Source: Pontibacter russatus
Lineage (GTDB): Bacteria; Bacteroidota; Bacteroidia; Cytophagales; Hymenobacteraceae
Length of the DNA stretch: 64,000 nucleotides
NCBI RefSeq assembly: GCF_009931655.1
Contig: NZ_CP047984.1
Coordinates: 1,736,001-1,800,000, forward strand
Direction of reading: 5' to 3'
How positions within the stretch are numbered: position 1 is the first letter of the stretch; each line of letters begins with the position of its first letter. A program made the translations under genes and the position numbers. Under the pieces are notes generated by a model. It made no database searches. It was not told the origin of the DNA and saw nothing but the letters and a program-made list of their open reading frames with translations. Shown here in pieces: positions 9,484 to 18,654 of the stretch.

Positions 9484-10146
9484 ATGAGCGTGGATTATTT
9501 AGAAGAAGAGCGGATTAAAGTACTGAAGCGCTACGATATACTGGATACACCACCAGATGGCAATTGGGACAGGCTTACCCGGTTGGCGGCAAAAATTTTT
9601 AACATGCCGATTACTGTGGTCAGTTTGGTGGACACCGACAGGGTGTGGTTTAAGTCTTCCTATGGCCTGGATGCGCGGGAAGTCGGCACGGAGCCCGGCC
9701 TCTGCACCTCCGCTATTTTATCGGATGAGATTTACATAGTAGAGAACGCGGCCGAAGACCCGCGCACACTCACCAACCCGCTCGTTGTCTCAGGGTTTGG
9801 GCTGCGGTTTTACGCGGCTGTCCCGCTGCAGACGGCAGACGGCTACAACATCGGCACGTTCGCCATCATCGACCGCAAGCAGCGCTACCTGACCGCGGCG
9901 CAACAGGAGACCCTGAAAGAGCTGGCAGGCATCGCCATGGACGAAATTGAGTTGCGCCTGGCTGCTCGTAAGTCTGCGAAAAAGGTGAACCAACTGCTGG
10001 ATGCCACCCGCTCCCACCTGCAGGACACCATTGCCGAGATAGCCAAACTCCCGACGGCCGAAAAAAGCGGCCCGGTGCTGCAACTGGCAGACTCCTCCCG
10101 TGAGATTGTGCAGCATATAGAGGAGTATTTGATGGAGCAGGCGTGA
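9484..10146 (+). CDS. GAF domain sensor protein
   Basis: A 220-residue cytoplasmic protein. Residues ~20-155 form one GAF domain (FDRLTRLAAKIF-like start, VSLVDTDRVWFKSSYGLD, LCTSAILSDEIYIVENA, GFGLRFYAAVPLQTADGYNIG), as in histidine kinases and diguanylate cyclases that bind small ligands. Residues 160-220 are a predicted helix with no kinase or GGDEF domain. It is therefore a stand-alone sensor or adaptor; the ligand and partner are unknown. It is preceded by a 437-base gap and not obviously in an operon. Confidence 0.85.
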   Translation: MSVDYLEEERIKVLKRYDILDTPPDGNWDRLTRLAAKIFNMPITVVSLVDTDRVWFKSSYGLDAREVGTEPGLCTSAILSDEIYIVENAAEDPRTLTNPLVVSGFGLRFYAAVPLQTADGYNIGTFAIIDRKQRYLTAAQQETLKELAGIAMDEIELRLAARKSAKKVNQLLDATRSHLQDTIAEIAKLPTAEKSGPVLQLADSSREIVQHIEEYLMEQA

Positions 10147-10199
10147 GCGTAGAAGCTTATATACTTATCTATATAAGCATAATTACCCTATACTATATT

Positions 10200-10288
10200 T
10201 GTCATCCTGAAAGGAGCTTGTGGGCGAACAATAATAGCATTGATGGAGCGCAGTTCCCGCACGCAACCAAGATCCTTCCAGGATGACA
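10200..10288. repeat. TGTCATCCTG intergenic palindrome
   Basis: The ends TGTCATCCTGAAAGGAGCTT (10200) and the complement of AAGATCCTTCCAGGATGACA (ending 10288) pair almost fully over 20 bases. It looks like a REP-type element. The rest of the 10147-10404 gap holds TATATA strings but no gene. Confidence 0.65.
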
Positions 10289-10404
10289 ATATGGGCCAAG
10301 CTAATGTAGTATCCATACTTAGCTGCTTGAAAAGGTATCCACGGAATCCAACTTGGGCCACTTGTAAACAGCTTATTTTCAATACGGTATAGTCCGTTGG
10401 TTTT

Positions 10405-10772
10405 CTACACTTTCCCCTTATCTTCATTGTCGCCTTGTTCGACGTGCAAGATGTGCAAGAGTCGATGGATGATTGGGGCAAAGAATACTGCAGTGATACT
10501 CAGAAACGCGACTCCGCTGTAGAGCGCATAAATGGAGGAAAAAATTTTTGCTGAAGGTGTGGTCATTTCTACAACTGGCCCCATACCTGTCAAAATCATA
10601 CAAGCCATATGGAAACTGTCAAGCCAGTAAATTTTACCAAAATGGTGGTAGCCAATTGTACCAAGAAAACTGAAAATAGGATCAAGCCGAAAGCAAACAG
10701 CCCATAATGCCCAAGCCTGAACAGGAAGTGAGGCAATGACAGTACTTTCTGATGGCGGTTCTCTAATCTCAT
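10405..10772 (-). pseudogene. Small conserved membrane protein, one-base frameshift
   Basis: The frame opens at the ATG complementary to 10770-10772 (MRLENRHQKVLSLPHFLFRL), reads a membrane helix GLFAFGLILFSVF, then loses frame near 10665-10675 at a TTTTCTTGG run. One base further on the next frame continues as GTIGYHHFGKIYWLDSFHMA and MILTGMGPVVEM, with a second helix and the end HILHVEQGDNEDKGKV. The two halves together make a ~122-residue two-helix protein resembling a small family whose hallmark is ILTGMGPV. Its ATG overlaps the stop of the DUF1003 gene (ATGA), so it was the third gene of that operon. Either a true lesion or an assembly error. Confidence 0.7.
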
Positions 10773-11461
10773 TTCTTTTTCAGTTCTTTCATTAGGTCCT
10801 CCAGATAATCAGTTTGGACTTCCTGAATCTCTAAAAGTTTTTTGTTTTGATGAACCAGCAAATGGTCAATCTTCTCACTGAGCAGCTTAATTTCAAGTTC
10901 GGCTTTAAGATTAATTTTATAATCGTGCTCGCTCCTTTGCCTGTCTTTTTGTTCTTGTCTGTTTTGGCTCATCATAATGATAGGAGCTTGAATGGCAGCT
11001 AAACAGGAAAGTATAAGGTTAAGCAGTATAAAAGGAAAAGGGTCAAATGGTTTTGTGGCCAGATACCAAATATTAATCATCATCCAAATCAAAATGAATG
11101 AAAAGAAGGCGATGATGAATGTCCAGCTACCGCCAAATGCAGCAACCCTGTCGGCAATTATTTCTCCGAAAGTTAGCTCCGCTTCTATTTCGTCCTGGAT
11201 GTTTTCAGATAGTATGGAGTTGTTATTGATTGCCTCCATCACATCCCTGTCAATTAGCGCAATCTCTCCTTTTTCCTGCAAAATTAATGATGTCAAATAC
11301 AGTCGCCGGTATTGGTTCAGTTCGGCTATTGTGATGTAATCTTCTCTGTCAAAGTCCGGAAAGCTGGATTTTATTAAATTGAAAATCCCTTCTCTGATGT
11401 CCTGCCCTCTTACTTCCTCACCCTTTTCAATTTCTTGTTTACTGATATGGCTCGTCATCAT
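10769..11461 (-). CDS. DUF1003 membrane protein
   Basis: A 230-residue protein from the ATG at 11461 (MMTSHISKQEIEKGE); the reading frame runs further upstream but would overlap the VIT1 gene. Residues ~95-165 hold two membrane helices in the DUF1003 pattern: FGGSWTFIIAFF, then FDPFPFILLNLILSCLAA and IQAPIIMMSQNRQEQKDR. The C-terminal ~60 residues form a charged coiled coil. DUF1003 has no settled function; cyclic-nucleotide or metal links are speculative. It lies 17 bases after VIT1 and overlaps the next gene by four bases. The whole operon is visibly AT-richer than its neighbours. Confidence 0.87.
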   Translation of the reverse strand: MMTSHISKQEIEKGEEVRGQDIREGIFNLIKSSFPDFDREDYITIAELNQYRRLYLTSLILQEKGEIALIDRDVMEAINNNSILSENIQDEIEAELTFGEIIADRVAAFGGSWTFIIAFFSFILIWMMINIWYLATKPFDPFPFILLNLILSCLAAIQAPIIMMSQNRQEQKDRQRSEHDYKINLKAELEIKLLSEKIDHLLVHQNKKLLEIQEVQTDYLEDLMKELKKK

Positions 11462-11478
11462 TTTAGGTGACTTTATAT

Positions 11479-12180
11479 TTATACATTGACGCCGAAAACA
11501 TAGCCCACCAGCGCTGTTAGACCCATCGCTAAAGTTCCCCATATCGTAATCCGCACTATAGCTGTTTTTACACTTGAACCACCTGTTTTTGCGGATGTTG
11601 CCCCTAAAATGACAAGAAAAATAATAGTGAAACCATATAACCAATATTCCATTCCTTTGACGGTTGCAAAAAGGACTATTAATAACGGCAAAACACCGCC
11701 AACTGTAAACGATGCTCCCGATGCAACAGCTGCCTGTATGGGGTTTGCCTGACTTATTTCATTGATACCCAATTCGTCTCTGATGTGAGTTCCTAAGGCA
11801 TCTTTCGCTGTCAACTCAAGGGCTACCTGCATTGCTGTTTCCTTTTTTAGTCCCCGTTTCTCATAGATTTGGGCCAAAATATTCAGTTCTTCTTTTGGCA
11901 TCTCTTTTAGCTCCTGCTTCTCCCGTTCAATGTCCGCTTTTTCTGTGTCGGTTTGTGAACTTACAGAAACATATTCGCCTGCCGCCATAGATAAGGCACC
12001 AGCCACAAGCCCTGCAACTGTTGCCAGTACGATAGGTTCTCTTGTCGAGCTTGCAGCGGCAACTCCAATCGCAAGGCTGGAAATAGAAATTATCCCATCG
12101 TTTGCACCTAAAACAGCGGCTCTTAACCAGTTGCTCCGGTGGATATAATGACTGTCTAAATAATTGTCAATTGTTATCAT
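11479..12180 (-). CDS. VIT1/CCC1 family iron-manganese transporter
   Basis: A 233-residue membrane protein of the vacuolar iron transporter/Nodulin-21 family, which moves Fe2+ or Mn2+ out of the cytoplasm. Signature stretches are RAAVLGANDGIISISSLAIG in helix 1, AGALSMAAGEYVSVSSQTDTE in helix 2, and a cytoplasmic metal-binding loop rich in Glu (EKADIEREKQELKEMPKEEL), followed by three more helices. It is the first gene of a three-gene minus-strand operon with DUF1003 and the frameshifted membrane gene, which suggests metal homeostasis or envelope stress. AT-richer composition hints at transfer. Confidence 0.9.
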   Translation of the reverse strand: MITIDNYLDSHYIHRSNWLRAAVLGANDGIISISSLAIGVAAASSTREPIVLATVAGLVAGALSMAAGEYVSVSSQTDTEKADIEREKQELKEMPKEELNILAQIYEKRGLKKETAMQVALELTAKDALGTHIRDELGINEISQANPIQAAVASGASFTVGGVLPLLIVLFATVKGMEYWLYGFTIIFLVILGATSAKTGGSSVKTAIVRITIWGTLAMGLTALVGYVFGVNV

Positions 12181-12332
12181 AATTTTTCTTTGTGTTAGTT
12201 TTTATTAGAATCCCCGATAACATGCAGATATACAGGCAATTACATATAGGCTCCCAATATGGCAGCATGTACGCAACCGGATTATTGAATATAATATACA
12301 AATAATCATATAGATTAAAATCATCCAACCCT

Positions 12333-12371
12333 AAAAAAAGAAGCGGCGCAACATATCCTGCTGCGCCGCTT
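12333..12371 (-). terminator. Terminator of metG
   Basis: Arms AAGCGGCGCA (12341-12350) and TGCGCCGCTT (12362-12371) with a run of seven T on the minus strand (12333-12339). It lies 27 bases past the metG stop. Confidence 0.88.
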
Positions 12372-12397
12372 GCCATATATAAATTCTAAGATAAGTT

Positions 12398-14437
12398 TTA
12401 GCTCACCCCGCCCCCGTTCACGATCTGTTTGCTGGGCTGCACAAAGGCCAGGGAGCCGTCGGCGTTTTCGGCCATCAGGATCATGCCCTGGCTGGTGATG
12501 CCCTTGATGTCGCGCGGGGCCAGGTTCACCAGAATACTCACCTGCTGCCCGATGATCTCCTCCGGGTTAAAGAACTCCGCGATGCCGCTTACCACGGTGC
12601 GCTGGTCCAGGCCGGTGTCAATCTTCAGCTTCAGGAGTTTTTTGGTTTTGGCCACTTTCTCCGCTTCCAGAATAGTGCCGATGCGGATGTCCATCTTTGA
12701 GAAATCCTCGAACGAGATGTTCTCTTTGGCGGGCTCGGTCACAGCGTTGGCTAGCTCGTTGGCCTTTTTCGTGTCGAGCAGTTTCTGCACCTGCGCCTCC
12801 ACGGCAGCATCTTCAATTTTCTCAAACAACAAGGCAGGTGTGCCGATAACGTGCCCCACGGGCAGCAGATCAGCGGCACCGGCTTCGGCCCATTTGCCCA
12901 CCGGCTTGTTCAGCATGTCGCTGAGCTTTTGCGCCGAGGCAGGCAGGAACGGCTCCATCAGGATGTTGAGGCTGGCCGAAATCTGCAGGGCGATGTTCAT
13001 CACCGTTTTCACGCGCTCCGCATCCGTCTTTATCAGTTTCCACGGCTCGGTATCGGCGAGGTACTTGTTGCCGAGGCGCGCCAGGTTCATGAGCTCGCTC
13101 AGCGCCTCCCGGAAACGGTAGCGCTCAATCAGGTCCGCAATAATAGTGGGGTATTTCGCCAGCTGCTCCAGCGCTTCCCGGTCAATCTCCTGCAACTCGC
13201 CTCGGGCGGGCACCGCACCATTGTAGTACTTCTGGGTGAGCACCACCGCGCGGTTGATGAAGTTCCCCAATATGGCTAGCAGCTCGTTGTTGTTGCGGGC
13301 CTGGAAGTCTTTCCAGGTGAAATCGTTGTCCTTCGTCTCGGGGGCGTTGGCGGCCAGCACATAGCGCAGCACATCGTCTTTGCCCGGAAACTCCTGAAGG
13401 TACTCGTGCAGCCATACAGCCCAGTTGCGGGAGGTGGAAATCTTCTCGCCCTCCAGGTTCAGGAACTCGTTGGCGGGCACGTTGTCCGGCAATATATAAT
13501 AGCCGTGCGCCTTCAGCATGGCCGGGAAGATGATGCAGTGGAACACGATGTTGTCTTTGCCGATGAAATGCACCAGCTTCGTCTCCGCGTCTTTCCAGTA
13601 TTTCTCCCACTCGTCGGTCAGCGCCTTGGTGGCGGATATATAGCCGATGGGCGCATCGAACCACACGTACAGCACCTTGCCTTCTGCCCCTTCCACCGGT
13701 ACGGGCACACCCCAGTCCAGGTCGCGGGTAACGGCGCGGGGCTGCAGGCCCTGGTCTATCCACGACTTGCACTGGCCATATACGTTGGGTTTCCAGTCGT
13801 TCTTGTGGCCTTCCACAATCCACTCGCGCAGCCAGCCCTCGTACTCGTTCAGGGGCAGGTACCAGTGCTTCGTCTCGCGCATCACGGGTTTCAGGCCGCT
13901 CAGCGTGCTTTTAGGGTTGATGAGGTCGGTAGCGTTGAGGGAGGTGCCGCAGTTTTCGCACTGGTCGCCGTAGGCGTTCTCGTTGCCGCAGTTGGGGCAG
14001 GTGCCCGTGATATAGCGGTCGGCCAGAAACTGCTGCGCCTTCTCGTCATAATACTGCTGCGTGGTCTGCTCAATGAACTTGCCGTCCTGGTACAGTTTCA
14101 GGAAAAAACCGGCGGCTGTTTCGGCATGCACGTCGGAGGAGGTGCGGTGGTAGATGTCGAAGGAGACGTTGAAGTCCTGGAAGGAGCTTTTGATCAGCTC
14201 GTGGTACTTGTCCACGGCCTGCTGCGGCGTGATGCCTTCTTTCTTTGCCCGGATGGTGATGGGCACGCCGTGCTCGTCGGAGCCGCACACAAATTTCACG
14301 TCGCGCTGCTGCGCCCGCAGGTAGCGCACATAGATGTCGGCGGGCAGGTACACGCCCGCCAGGTGGCCGATGTGTACAGGGCCGTTGGCATACGGCAAGG
14401 CCGCCGTCACGGTGTATCGTTTTGGTGTAGTTGTCAT
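12398..14437 (-). CDS. metG: Methionine-tRNA ligase
   Basis: Charges tRNA-Met and initiator tRNA with methionine. Starting at the ATG complementary to 14435-14437 ([20 protein letters not shown]) gives 679 residues. The HIGH motif is at 22-25 (PVHIGHLAG), the KMSKS-type loop reads EKISTSRN near 330, and a four-cysteine zinc knuckle ([17 protein letters not shown]) lies near 145-165. The last ~110 residues are a tRNA-binding OB fold ([16 protein letters not shown]). The frame continues 32 codons upstream, but a TATATTTG -7 box at 14453-14460 falls inside that stretch, so it is not translated. Confidence 0.97.
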   Translation of the reverse strand: MTTTPKRYTVTAALPYANGPVHIGHLAGVYLPADIYVRYLRAQQRDVKFVCGSDEHGVPITIRAKKEGITPQQAVDKYHELIKSSFQDFNVSFDIYHRTSSDVHAETAAGFFLKLYQDGKFIEQTTQQYYDEKAQQFLADRYITGTCPNCGNENAYGDQCENCGTSLNATDLINPKSTLSGLKPVMRETKHWYLPLNEYEGWLREWIVEGHKNDWKPNVYGQCKSWIDQGLQPRAVTRDLDWGVPVPVEGAEGKVLYVWFDAPIGYISATKALTDEWEKYWKDAETKLVHFIGKDNIVFHCIIFPAMLKAHGYYILPDNVPANEFLNLEGEKISTSRNWAVWLHEYLQEFPGKDDVLRYVLAANAPETKDNDFTWKDFQARNNNELLAILGNFINRAVVLTQKYYNGAVPARGELQEIDREALEQLAKYPTIIADLIERYRFREALSELMNLARLGNKYLADTEPWKLIKTDAERVKTVMNIALQISASLNILMEPFLPASAQKLSDMLNKPVGKWAEAGAADLLPVGHVIGTPALLFEKIEDAAVEAQVQKLLDTKKANELANAVTEPAKENISFEDFSKMDIRIGTILEAEKVAKTKKLLKLKIDTGLDQRTVVSGIAEFFNPEEIIGQQVSILVNLAPRDIKGITSQGMILMAENADGSLAFVQPSKQIVNGGGVS

Positions 14438-14452
14438 GTCTGGCATAAAATG

Positions 14453-14460
14453 CAAATATA
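14453..14460 (-). promoter_or_regulatory. -7 box of metG, decides the start
   Basis: Minus-strand TATATTTG fits TAnnTTTG and lies 15 bases before the ATG at 14437. A TTTG occurs 24 bases further upstream. Confidence 0.55.
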
Positions 14461-14557
14461 CGAATAGCCTGCGTACGCATTTGCCAAATTCTGCAGCTAT
14501 ATATGACCTGCCCCGCTTTTTCCCGTAAACCAAGCATCACCTACGAGACACACGGCC

Positions 14558-14773
14558 ATGAAGAACAAAGACAATTTCAGAACGAGAAGGGACGACGGGG
14601 GCAGCCTGGGCGAGCACGACAAGCAGGAGAATGCAAAAGGAAAACCCGCCCCCGAAAAAGCGGACAGGGAATCTGAGAACACACCACCCGACCATGAGGT
14701 GTACGTGGACCTGGAGCCGGACGAGCTGCACCTGGGGGATGAGGAGATAGACGACGCACGGGAGAAGAAGTAA
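14558..14773 (+). CDS. Small acidic hypothetical protein
   Basis: A 71-residue, highly charged protein (MKNKDNFRTRRDDGG; ...DLEPDELHLGDEEIDDAREK) with no hydrophobic segment, probably disordered and cytoplasmic. It is divergent from metG and ends 21 bases before a strong hairpin. I do not recognise a family. The real-gene call rests on its position between a divergent neighbour and a terminator; composition bias makes it uncertain. Confidence 0.5.
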   Translation: MKNKDNFRTRRDDGGSLGEHDKQENAKGKPAPEKADRESENTPPDHEVYVDLEPDELHLGDEEIDDAREKK

Positions 14774-14794
14774 CCAGCACCCACCCCAAAAACG

Positions 14795-14831
14795 CAGGGG
14801 CCCCCGCCATTTTATATGCCGGGGGCCCCTG
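14795..14831. terminator. GC-rich convergent terminator
   Basis: Arms CAGGGGCCCCCG (14795-14806) and CGGGGGCCCCTG (14820-14831) separated by a 13-base loop. It lies between the ends of the plus-strand gene at 14773 and the minus-strand gene at 14845, so it may serve both. Neither side has a clean T run. Confidence 0.65.
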
Positions 14832-14844
14832 TCATATATAGCGC

Positions 14845-15207
14845 TTACTCCTTTTCCTGAGCCGGTTGGGCCTCGGGCCGGATTGGCGGTACTTCATGGT
14901 CGATGGGCCAGGAGATGTTGTGCTGCGTCGAGTCGATGGGCGCGAAGGGCAACTGGCGCGGGCGCAATGCATTCGGCGTCATGGCGGGGGCGTTGCGGTC
15001 GAATTGCTCTACGTTCTTTTTCCGGTTGATTTCGCTGGCCACGCCGCCCATCTGCCTGCCCAGCGTGCCTTCAGGGCTGGGGCGCACCGTCACCCGCTTG
15101 TTCACCACCACATCGTCCGGCATCGTCTCCTGCCCCTCCGACAGCGACGTACAACTCACTGTTCCCAACAACACGACCCCGCTTATATATAGCTTGTATC
15201 TCTCCAT
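14845..15207 (-). CDS. Hypothetical lipoprotein
   Basis: A 120-residue protein from the ATG complementary to 15205-15207 (MERYKLYISGVVLLGTVSCTS). The signal peptide ends in a lipobox GTVSC, so it should be lipid-anchored. The mature part is polar, with an RVTVRPSPEGTLGRQMGG stretch and many prolines near the end (HEVPPIRPEAQPAQEKE). There is no recognised domain. The frame is open 47 codons further upstream, but that would bury the signal peptide. Confidence 0.65.
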   Translation of the reverse strand: MERYKLYISGVVLLGTVSCTSLSEGQETMPDDVVVNKRVTVRPSPEGTLGRQMGGVASEINRKKNVEQFDRNAPAMTPNALRPRQLPFAPIDSTQHNISWPIDHEVPPIRPEAQPAQEKE

Positions 15208-15349
15208 TGCTCTCACGCTCAAGTCATACCTCCTCCTCTCTTGCAGGAGTTTATAAACCTGTATACGGGCAAAAAGTATAATTTGGGTGGAATAGCGGAA
15301 TTTATGGCCCCCAGCAGCGGCACAAAGGCAGTGAGATGCCAGACCCAAT

Positions 15350-15408
15350 CCCTATATAAACAGGAAAGGCAGAATCCTATGGGTTCTGCCTTTCCTGTTT
15401 ATATAGGG
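15350..15408 (-). terminator. Perfect 25-base-arm hairpin
   Basis: Arms at 15350-15374 and 15384-15408 (CCCTATATAAACAGGAAAGG... and its exact complement) enclose nine bases. It lies 41 bases past the end of the minus-strand gene at 15449-15715 and probably terminates it. No T run follows, and the arms begin with the TATATA signature. Confidence 0.6.
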
Positions 15409-15448
15409 AAGCTGTAACACTGCCACCAATTAGCTTTTCTTAAATCCG

Positions 15449-15715
15449 TTATTCCTCCGCATCATATATACGCTTATGCCCTACCTGCGTCAGCATCAGG
15501 CCATCCGGGGCAGGGTTTACGATGCCTTCTTTGGTGAGGTGGTGCTCCGCCTCCTTCTGCACGTCCTTATACCTCGGATAGTGCTCCTGCAGGTAGGGGT
15601 ACAGTTGGTCGTAGGGCAGCACGTTCCCCTCCCGCACGTCCATCTCCCGGAAGGCCTCTATGATGCACTGTGCGGTATTTTCTACGTTATCGGCTTCTGA
15701 ATGTAATTCTACCAT
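15449..15715 (-). CDS. Small hypothetical protein
   Basis: An 88-residue acidic protein, MVELHSEADNVENTAQ at the start and GLMLTQVGHKRIYDAEE at the end. The C-terminal part (HHLTKEGIVNPAPDGLMLTQVGHKRIY) reads like the wing of a winged-helix fold, but there is no clear family. It has no signal peptide and is probably cytoplasmic. It is followed by the perfect hairpin at 15350-15408. Confidence 0.6.
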   Translation of the reverse strand: MVELHSEADNVENTAQCIIEAFREMDVREGNVLPYDQLYPYLQEHYPRYKDVQKEAEHHLTKEGIVNPAPDGLMLTQVGHKRIYDAEE

Positions 15716-15760
15716 CTCTCTATCTCTTTTGGTCTGAGGTAAAGTACGGCTGCCGCTGTA

Positions 15761-15870
15761 TGATTGTTGGTTGCTGGTTGTTGATTGTTAAAGGGCTAAA
15801 TGATTGGCCATATATAAACACACCCTCCTCAAATCAACAATCCAACAATCCAACAATCAGCAATCAACAT
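15761..15870. repeat. Intergenic hairpin repeat, GTTGATTGTTG/AAATGG family, copy 3
   Basis: Left arm GATTGTTGGTTGCTGGTTGT and right arm built of CAACAATC units (CAACAATCCAACAATC, CAGCAATCAAC) flank AAAGGGCTAAATGATTGG and a TATATA. Same building blocks as 5757-5898 and 6600-6757. Confidence 0.6.
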
Positions 15871-15899
15871 CCCGCCTCTGCGGGCAGCAGCCTCCACCG

Positions 15900-16427
15900 C
15901 TATTTCTTCACAAAATCGAGGGCAGCCGAGTTGAGGCAGTAGCGCAGGCCCGTCGGCTCGGGGCCGTCCGGGAACACGTGGCCGATATGGGAGCCGCACC
16001 GGGCACACTCCACCTCCGTCCGCACCATGCCCATCGCGCGGTCCTCCACCTCCTTCACCCGCTTCCCGGATATGGGGGCATAAAAGCTTGGCCAGCCGGT
16101 GCCGGAGTCAAACTTGGTCGCGGACGTGAACATCGGATTGCCGCAGGCCGCGCAGTTATAAATGCCGCGCTTCTTGTTGTCGTTGTACGCGTTGTCGAAG
16201 GCTGGCTCGGTGCCCTCCTCCCGCAGCACATAGTACTGCTCCGGGGTGAGCTGCCGCCGCCACTCTTCCTCCGTTTTCACGACGGTGTCGCCCAGCGCCA
16301 GTTCATTCAGTTCCTGCACCACCGCATCCGGCAGGGGCTCGTTGCCCGTAGCGGCTGTGGTTTCCGGCTGTGCGCAGGCCCCCAGGTGCAGCACGCCGGT
16401 CAGTAAAATCAAATACAATGCTTTCAT
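15900..16427 (-). CDS. msrB: Peptide-methionine (R)-S-oxide reductase, lipoprotein form
   Basis: Reduces R-methionine sulfoxide in oxidised proteins. It has 175 residues with a signal peptide ending in the lipobox LGAC, so it acts outside the cytoplasm. The MsrB domain spans ~45-172: WRRQLTPEQYYVLREEGTE, two zinc-binding CxxC pairs (CAACGNP, CARCGSH), FDSGTGWPSF, GHVFPDGP and the catalytic cysteine in RYCLNS. It stands alone between a repeat and the divergent typA. Confidence 0.96.
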   Translation of the reverse strand: MKALYLILLTGVLHLGACAQPETTAATGNEPLPDAVVQELNELALGDTVVKTEEEWRRQLTPEQYYVLREEGTEPAFDNAYNDNKKRGIYNCAACGNPMFTSATKFDSGTGWPSFYAPISGKRVKEVEDRAMGMVRTEVECARCGSHIGHVFPDGPEPTGLRYCLNSAALDFVKK

Positions 16428-16612
16428 ATAGATTTTGTACGAGGCAAGGGCACAATTGGCCTTGCCGGTGAAATTTATTACACCTTAAGAAACAAACTCC
16501 GAGCCACTTATGTTTGCCCCCTTACCGACGCCTTTGCGGGCACCGGCAATTTATTTTACACCCATAACCCGTTTATTTCGAGCGGCATACTTAAAGTGTG
16601 AACGCTTTTTAG

Positions 16613-16620
16613 TAATTTTG
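16613..16620 (+). promoter_or_regulatory. -7 box of typA
   Basis: TAATTTTG fits TAnnTTTG and lies 20 bases before the typA ATG. Confidence 0.55.
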
Positions 16621-16640
16621 CGGCTCGAAAAACCAATTCA

Positions 16641-18446
16641 ATGCAGAACATTCGAAATATTGCGATTATCGCACACGTTGACCACGGCAAGACTACCCTC
16701 GTGGATAAAATCATTCATGCTTCCAAGCTTTTCTCGGAGCACCAGCATTTCGACGACCTTATTCTGGACAACAACGACCTGGAGCGGGAGCGGGGTATCA
16801 CCATCGTTTCCAAGAACGTGTCGGTTCGTTACAAAGACGTTAAAATCAACATCATAGACACTCCCGGACACGCCGACTTCGGCGGTGAGGTAGAGCGCGT
16901 GCTGAAGATGGCCGATGGCGTGCTCCTGCTGGTGGATGCCTTTGAAGGCGCCATGCCTCAGACGCGTTTCGTGCTGGGCAAAGCCATCCAGTTGGGCCTG
17001 AAGCCGATTGTGGTGGTGAACAAGGTGGACAAAGAGAACTGCCGCCCCGACGAGGTACACGAGCAGGTGTTCGACCTGATGTTCAACCTGGACGCGACCG
17101 AGGAGCAGCTTGATTTCGTGACGCTGTACGGCTCTTCCAAGCAGGGCTGGATGAGCACCGACTGGACAAAGCCGACCGACAACATCACCCCGCTGCTGGA
17201 CGCCATCATCGACGTGATTCCGGCTGCCCCTTACCGGGAGGGAAGCCCGCAAATGCAGATCACCTCTCTGGATTATTCTTCCTTCGTGGGTCGCATCGCG
17301 ATAGGCCGCGTACACCGTGGCACCCTGAAAGAAGGCATGCCCATCAGCCTGTGCAAGGCAGACGGCAGCATCAAGAAAGGCCGTATCAAGGAGCTGCAGA
17401 TATTCGAGGGCCTTGGCAAAAAAGCCGTGCAGGAAGTGTCTGCCGGTGAGATATGCGCCGTAACCGGGATAGAGGGATTCGATATAGGCGACACCATTGC
17501 GGATGCCGAAAATCCGGAGCCGCTCACCCGCATCTCCATCGACGAGCCGACCATGAACATGCTCTTCACGATCAACAATTCTCCTTTCTTCGGCAAGGAG
17601 GGCAAGTTCGTGACTTCGCGCCACCTGCGCGACCGCCTGTTCAAGGAGACGGAGAAGAACCTGGCGCTGCGTGTGCAGGAGACCGACCGCGAGGATACCT
17701 TCCTGGTGTTTGGCCGCGGCATTCTGCACTTGTCGGTGCTGATAGAGACCATGCGCCGCGAGGGATATGAGCTGCAGGTGGGCCAGCCGCAGGTAATCTT
17801 CAAAGAAATTGACGGCGAGCGCCACGAGCCGATAGAGCACCTGGTGGTGGATGTGCCGGAGGAAACTGCCGGTAAGGTGATTGAACTGGTGACCCAGCGC
17901 AAAGGCGAACTGACGATCATGGAGCCGAAAGGCGACCTGCAGCACCTGGAGTTCAACATCCCGGCCCGTGGCCTGATCGGTTTGCGAAACAACGTGCTGA
18001 CGGCCACTGCCGGTGAGGCGATCATGAATCACCGCTTCCTGCAGTACGAGCCGTTCAAAGGCAGCATCCCGGGCCGTAACAACGGCTCTATCATCTCCAT
18101 GGAAACGGGCCCCGGCACGGCTTACTCCATCGACAAACTGCAGGACCGCGGCGTGTTCTTCGTCGATCCGGGCGTGGACGTATATATGGGCCAGGTAATC
18201 GGGGAGCACAGCCGCCAGAACGACATCACTGTGAACATTCAGAAGGGCAAGAAGCTGACGAACATGCGTGCCTCCGGCTCTGATGACAACGTAAAGATTG
18301 CCCCGGCCAAAAACTTCTCGCTGGAGGAAGCCATGGAGTACATCCAGAAGGACGAGTACCTGGAGGTAACGCCCAAGAGCATCCGCATGCGCAAGATTTA
18401 CCTCGACGAGAACGAGCGCAACCGCATGTCAAGATCAGACGCATAG
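16641..18446 (+). CDS. typA: Translational GTPase TypA/BipA
   Basis: Ribosome-associated GTPase of the EF-G superfamily, needed for growth under stress and for large-subunit assembly. It has 601 residues, a normal length. The G domain carries [12 protein letters not shown] (G1, residues 11-22), [12 protein letters not shown] (G3) and NKVDKENC (G4); domain 2, EF-G-like domains III and V, and the TypA-specific C-terminus ([34 protein letters not shown]) follow. It is monocistronic, with its own -7 box and terminator. Confidence 0.97.
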   Translation: MQNIRNIAIIAHVDHGKTTLVDKIIHASKLFSEHQHFDDLILDNNDLERERGITIVSKNVSVRYKDVKINIIDTPGHADFGGEVERVLKMADGVLLLVDAFEGAMPQTRFVLGKAIQLGLKPIVVVNKVDKENCRPDEVHEQVFDLMFNLDATEEQLDFVTLYGSSKQGWMSTDWTKPTDNITPLLDAIIDVIPAAPYREGSPQMQITSLDYSSFVGRIAIGRVHRGTLKEGMPISLCKADGSIKKGRIKELQIFEGLGKKAVQEVSAGEICAVTGIEGFDIGDTIADAENPEPLTRISIDEPTMNMLFTINNSPFFGKEGKFVTSRHLRDRLFKETEKNLALRVQETDREDTFLVFGRGILHLSVLIETMRREGYELQVGQPQVIFKEIDGERHEPIEHLVVDVPEETAGKVIELVTQRKGELTIMEPKGDLQHLEFNIPARGLIGLRNNVLTATAGEAIMNHRFLQYEPFKGSIPGRNNGSIISMETGPGTAYSIDKLQDRGVFFVDPGVDVYMGQVIGEHSRQNDITVNIQKGKKLTNMRASGSDDNVKIAPAKNFSLEEAMEYIQKDEYLEVTPKSIRMRKIYLDENERNRMSRSDA

Positions 18447-18469
18447 GCAGACCAAAATAAAGTAACTAC

Positions 18470-18509
18470 AGGAAGCCCGGCCATTGCTATATGGCTGGGC
18501 TTCCTTTTT
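18470..18509 (+). terminator. Terminator after typA
   Basis: Arms AGGAAGCCCGGCCAT (18470-18484) and ATGGCTGGGCTTCCT (18491-18505), one G-T pair, followed by TTTTT. Confidence 0.88.
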
Positions 18510-18654
18510 ACTGCAGGCACTATGTATCAGGACCATACACCAACGTTAGCCATATATTCACCCACCTTTGCTACCTCTTTAATAACTATTTATATATTGT
18601 TTATAATTATTCTGGCTATTTACATTCCTTTGTAGCTCATCAAAGCATGTAGCC

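Noticed and set aside
12181-12376. Small frame downstream of metG
   Set aside because: Falls across the metG terminator and is AT-rich noise.
16638-18209. Long minus-strand open frame (523 codons) opposite typA
   Set aside because: It is the antisense of a clear GTPase gene; codon structure follows the sense gene and the product is His/Arg-rich with no family features.
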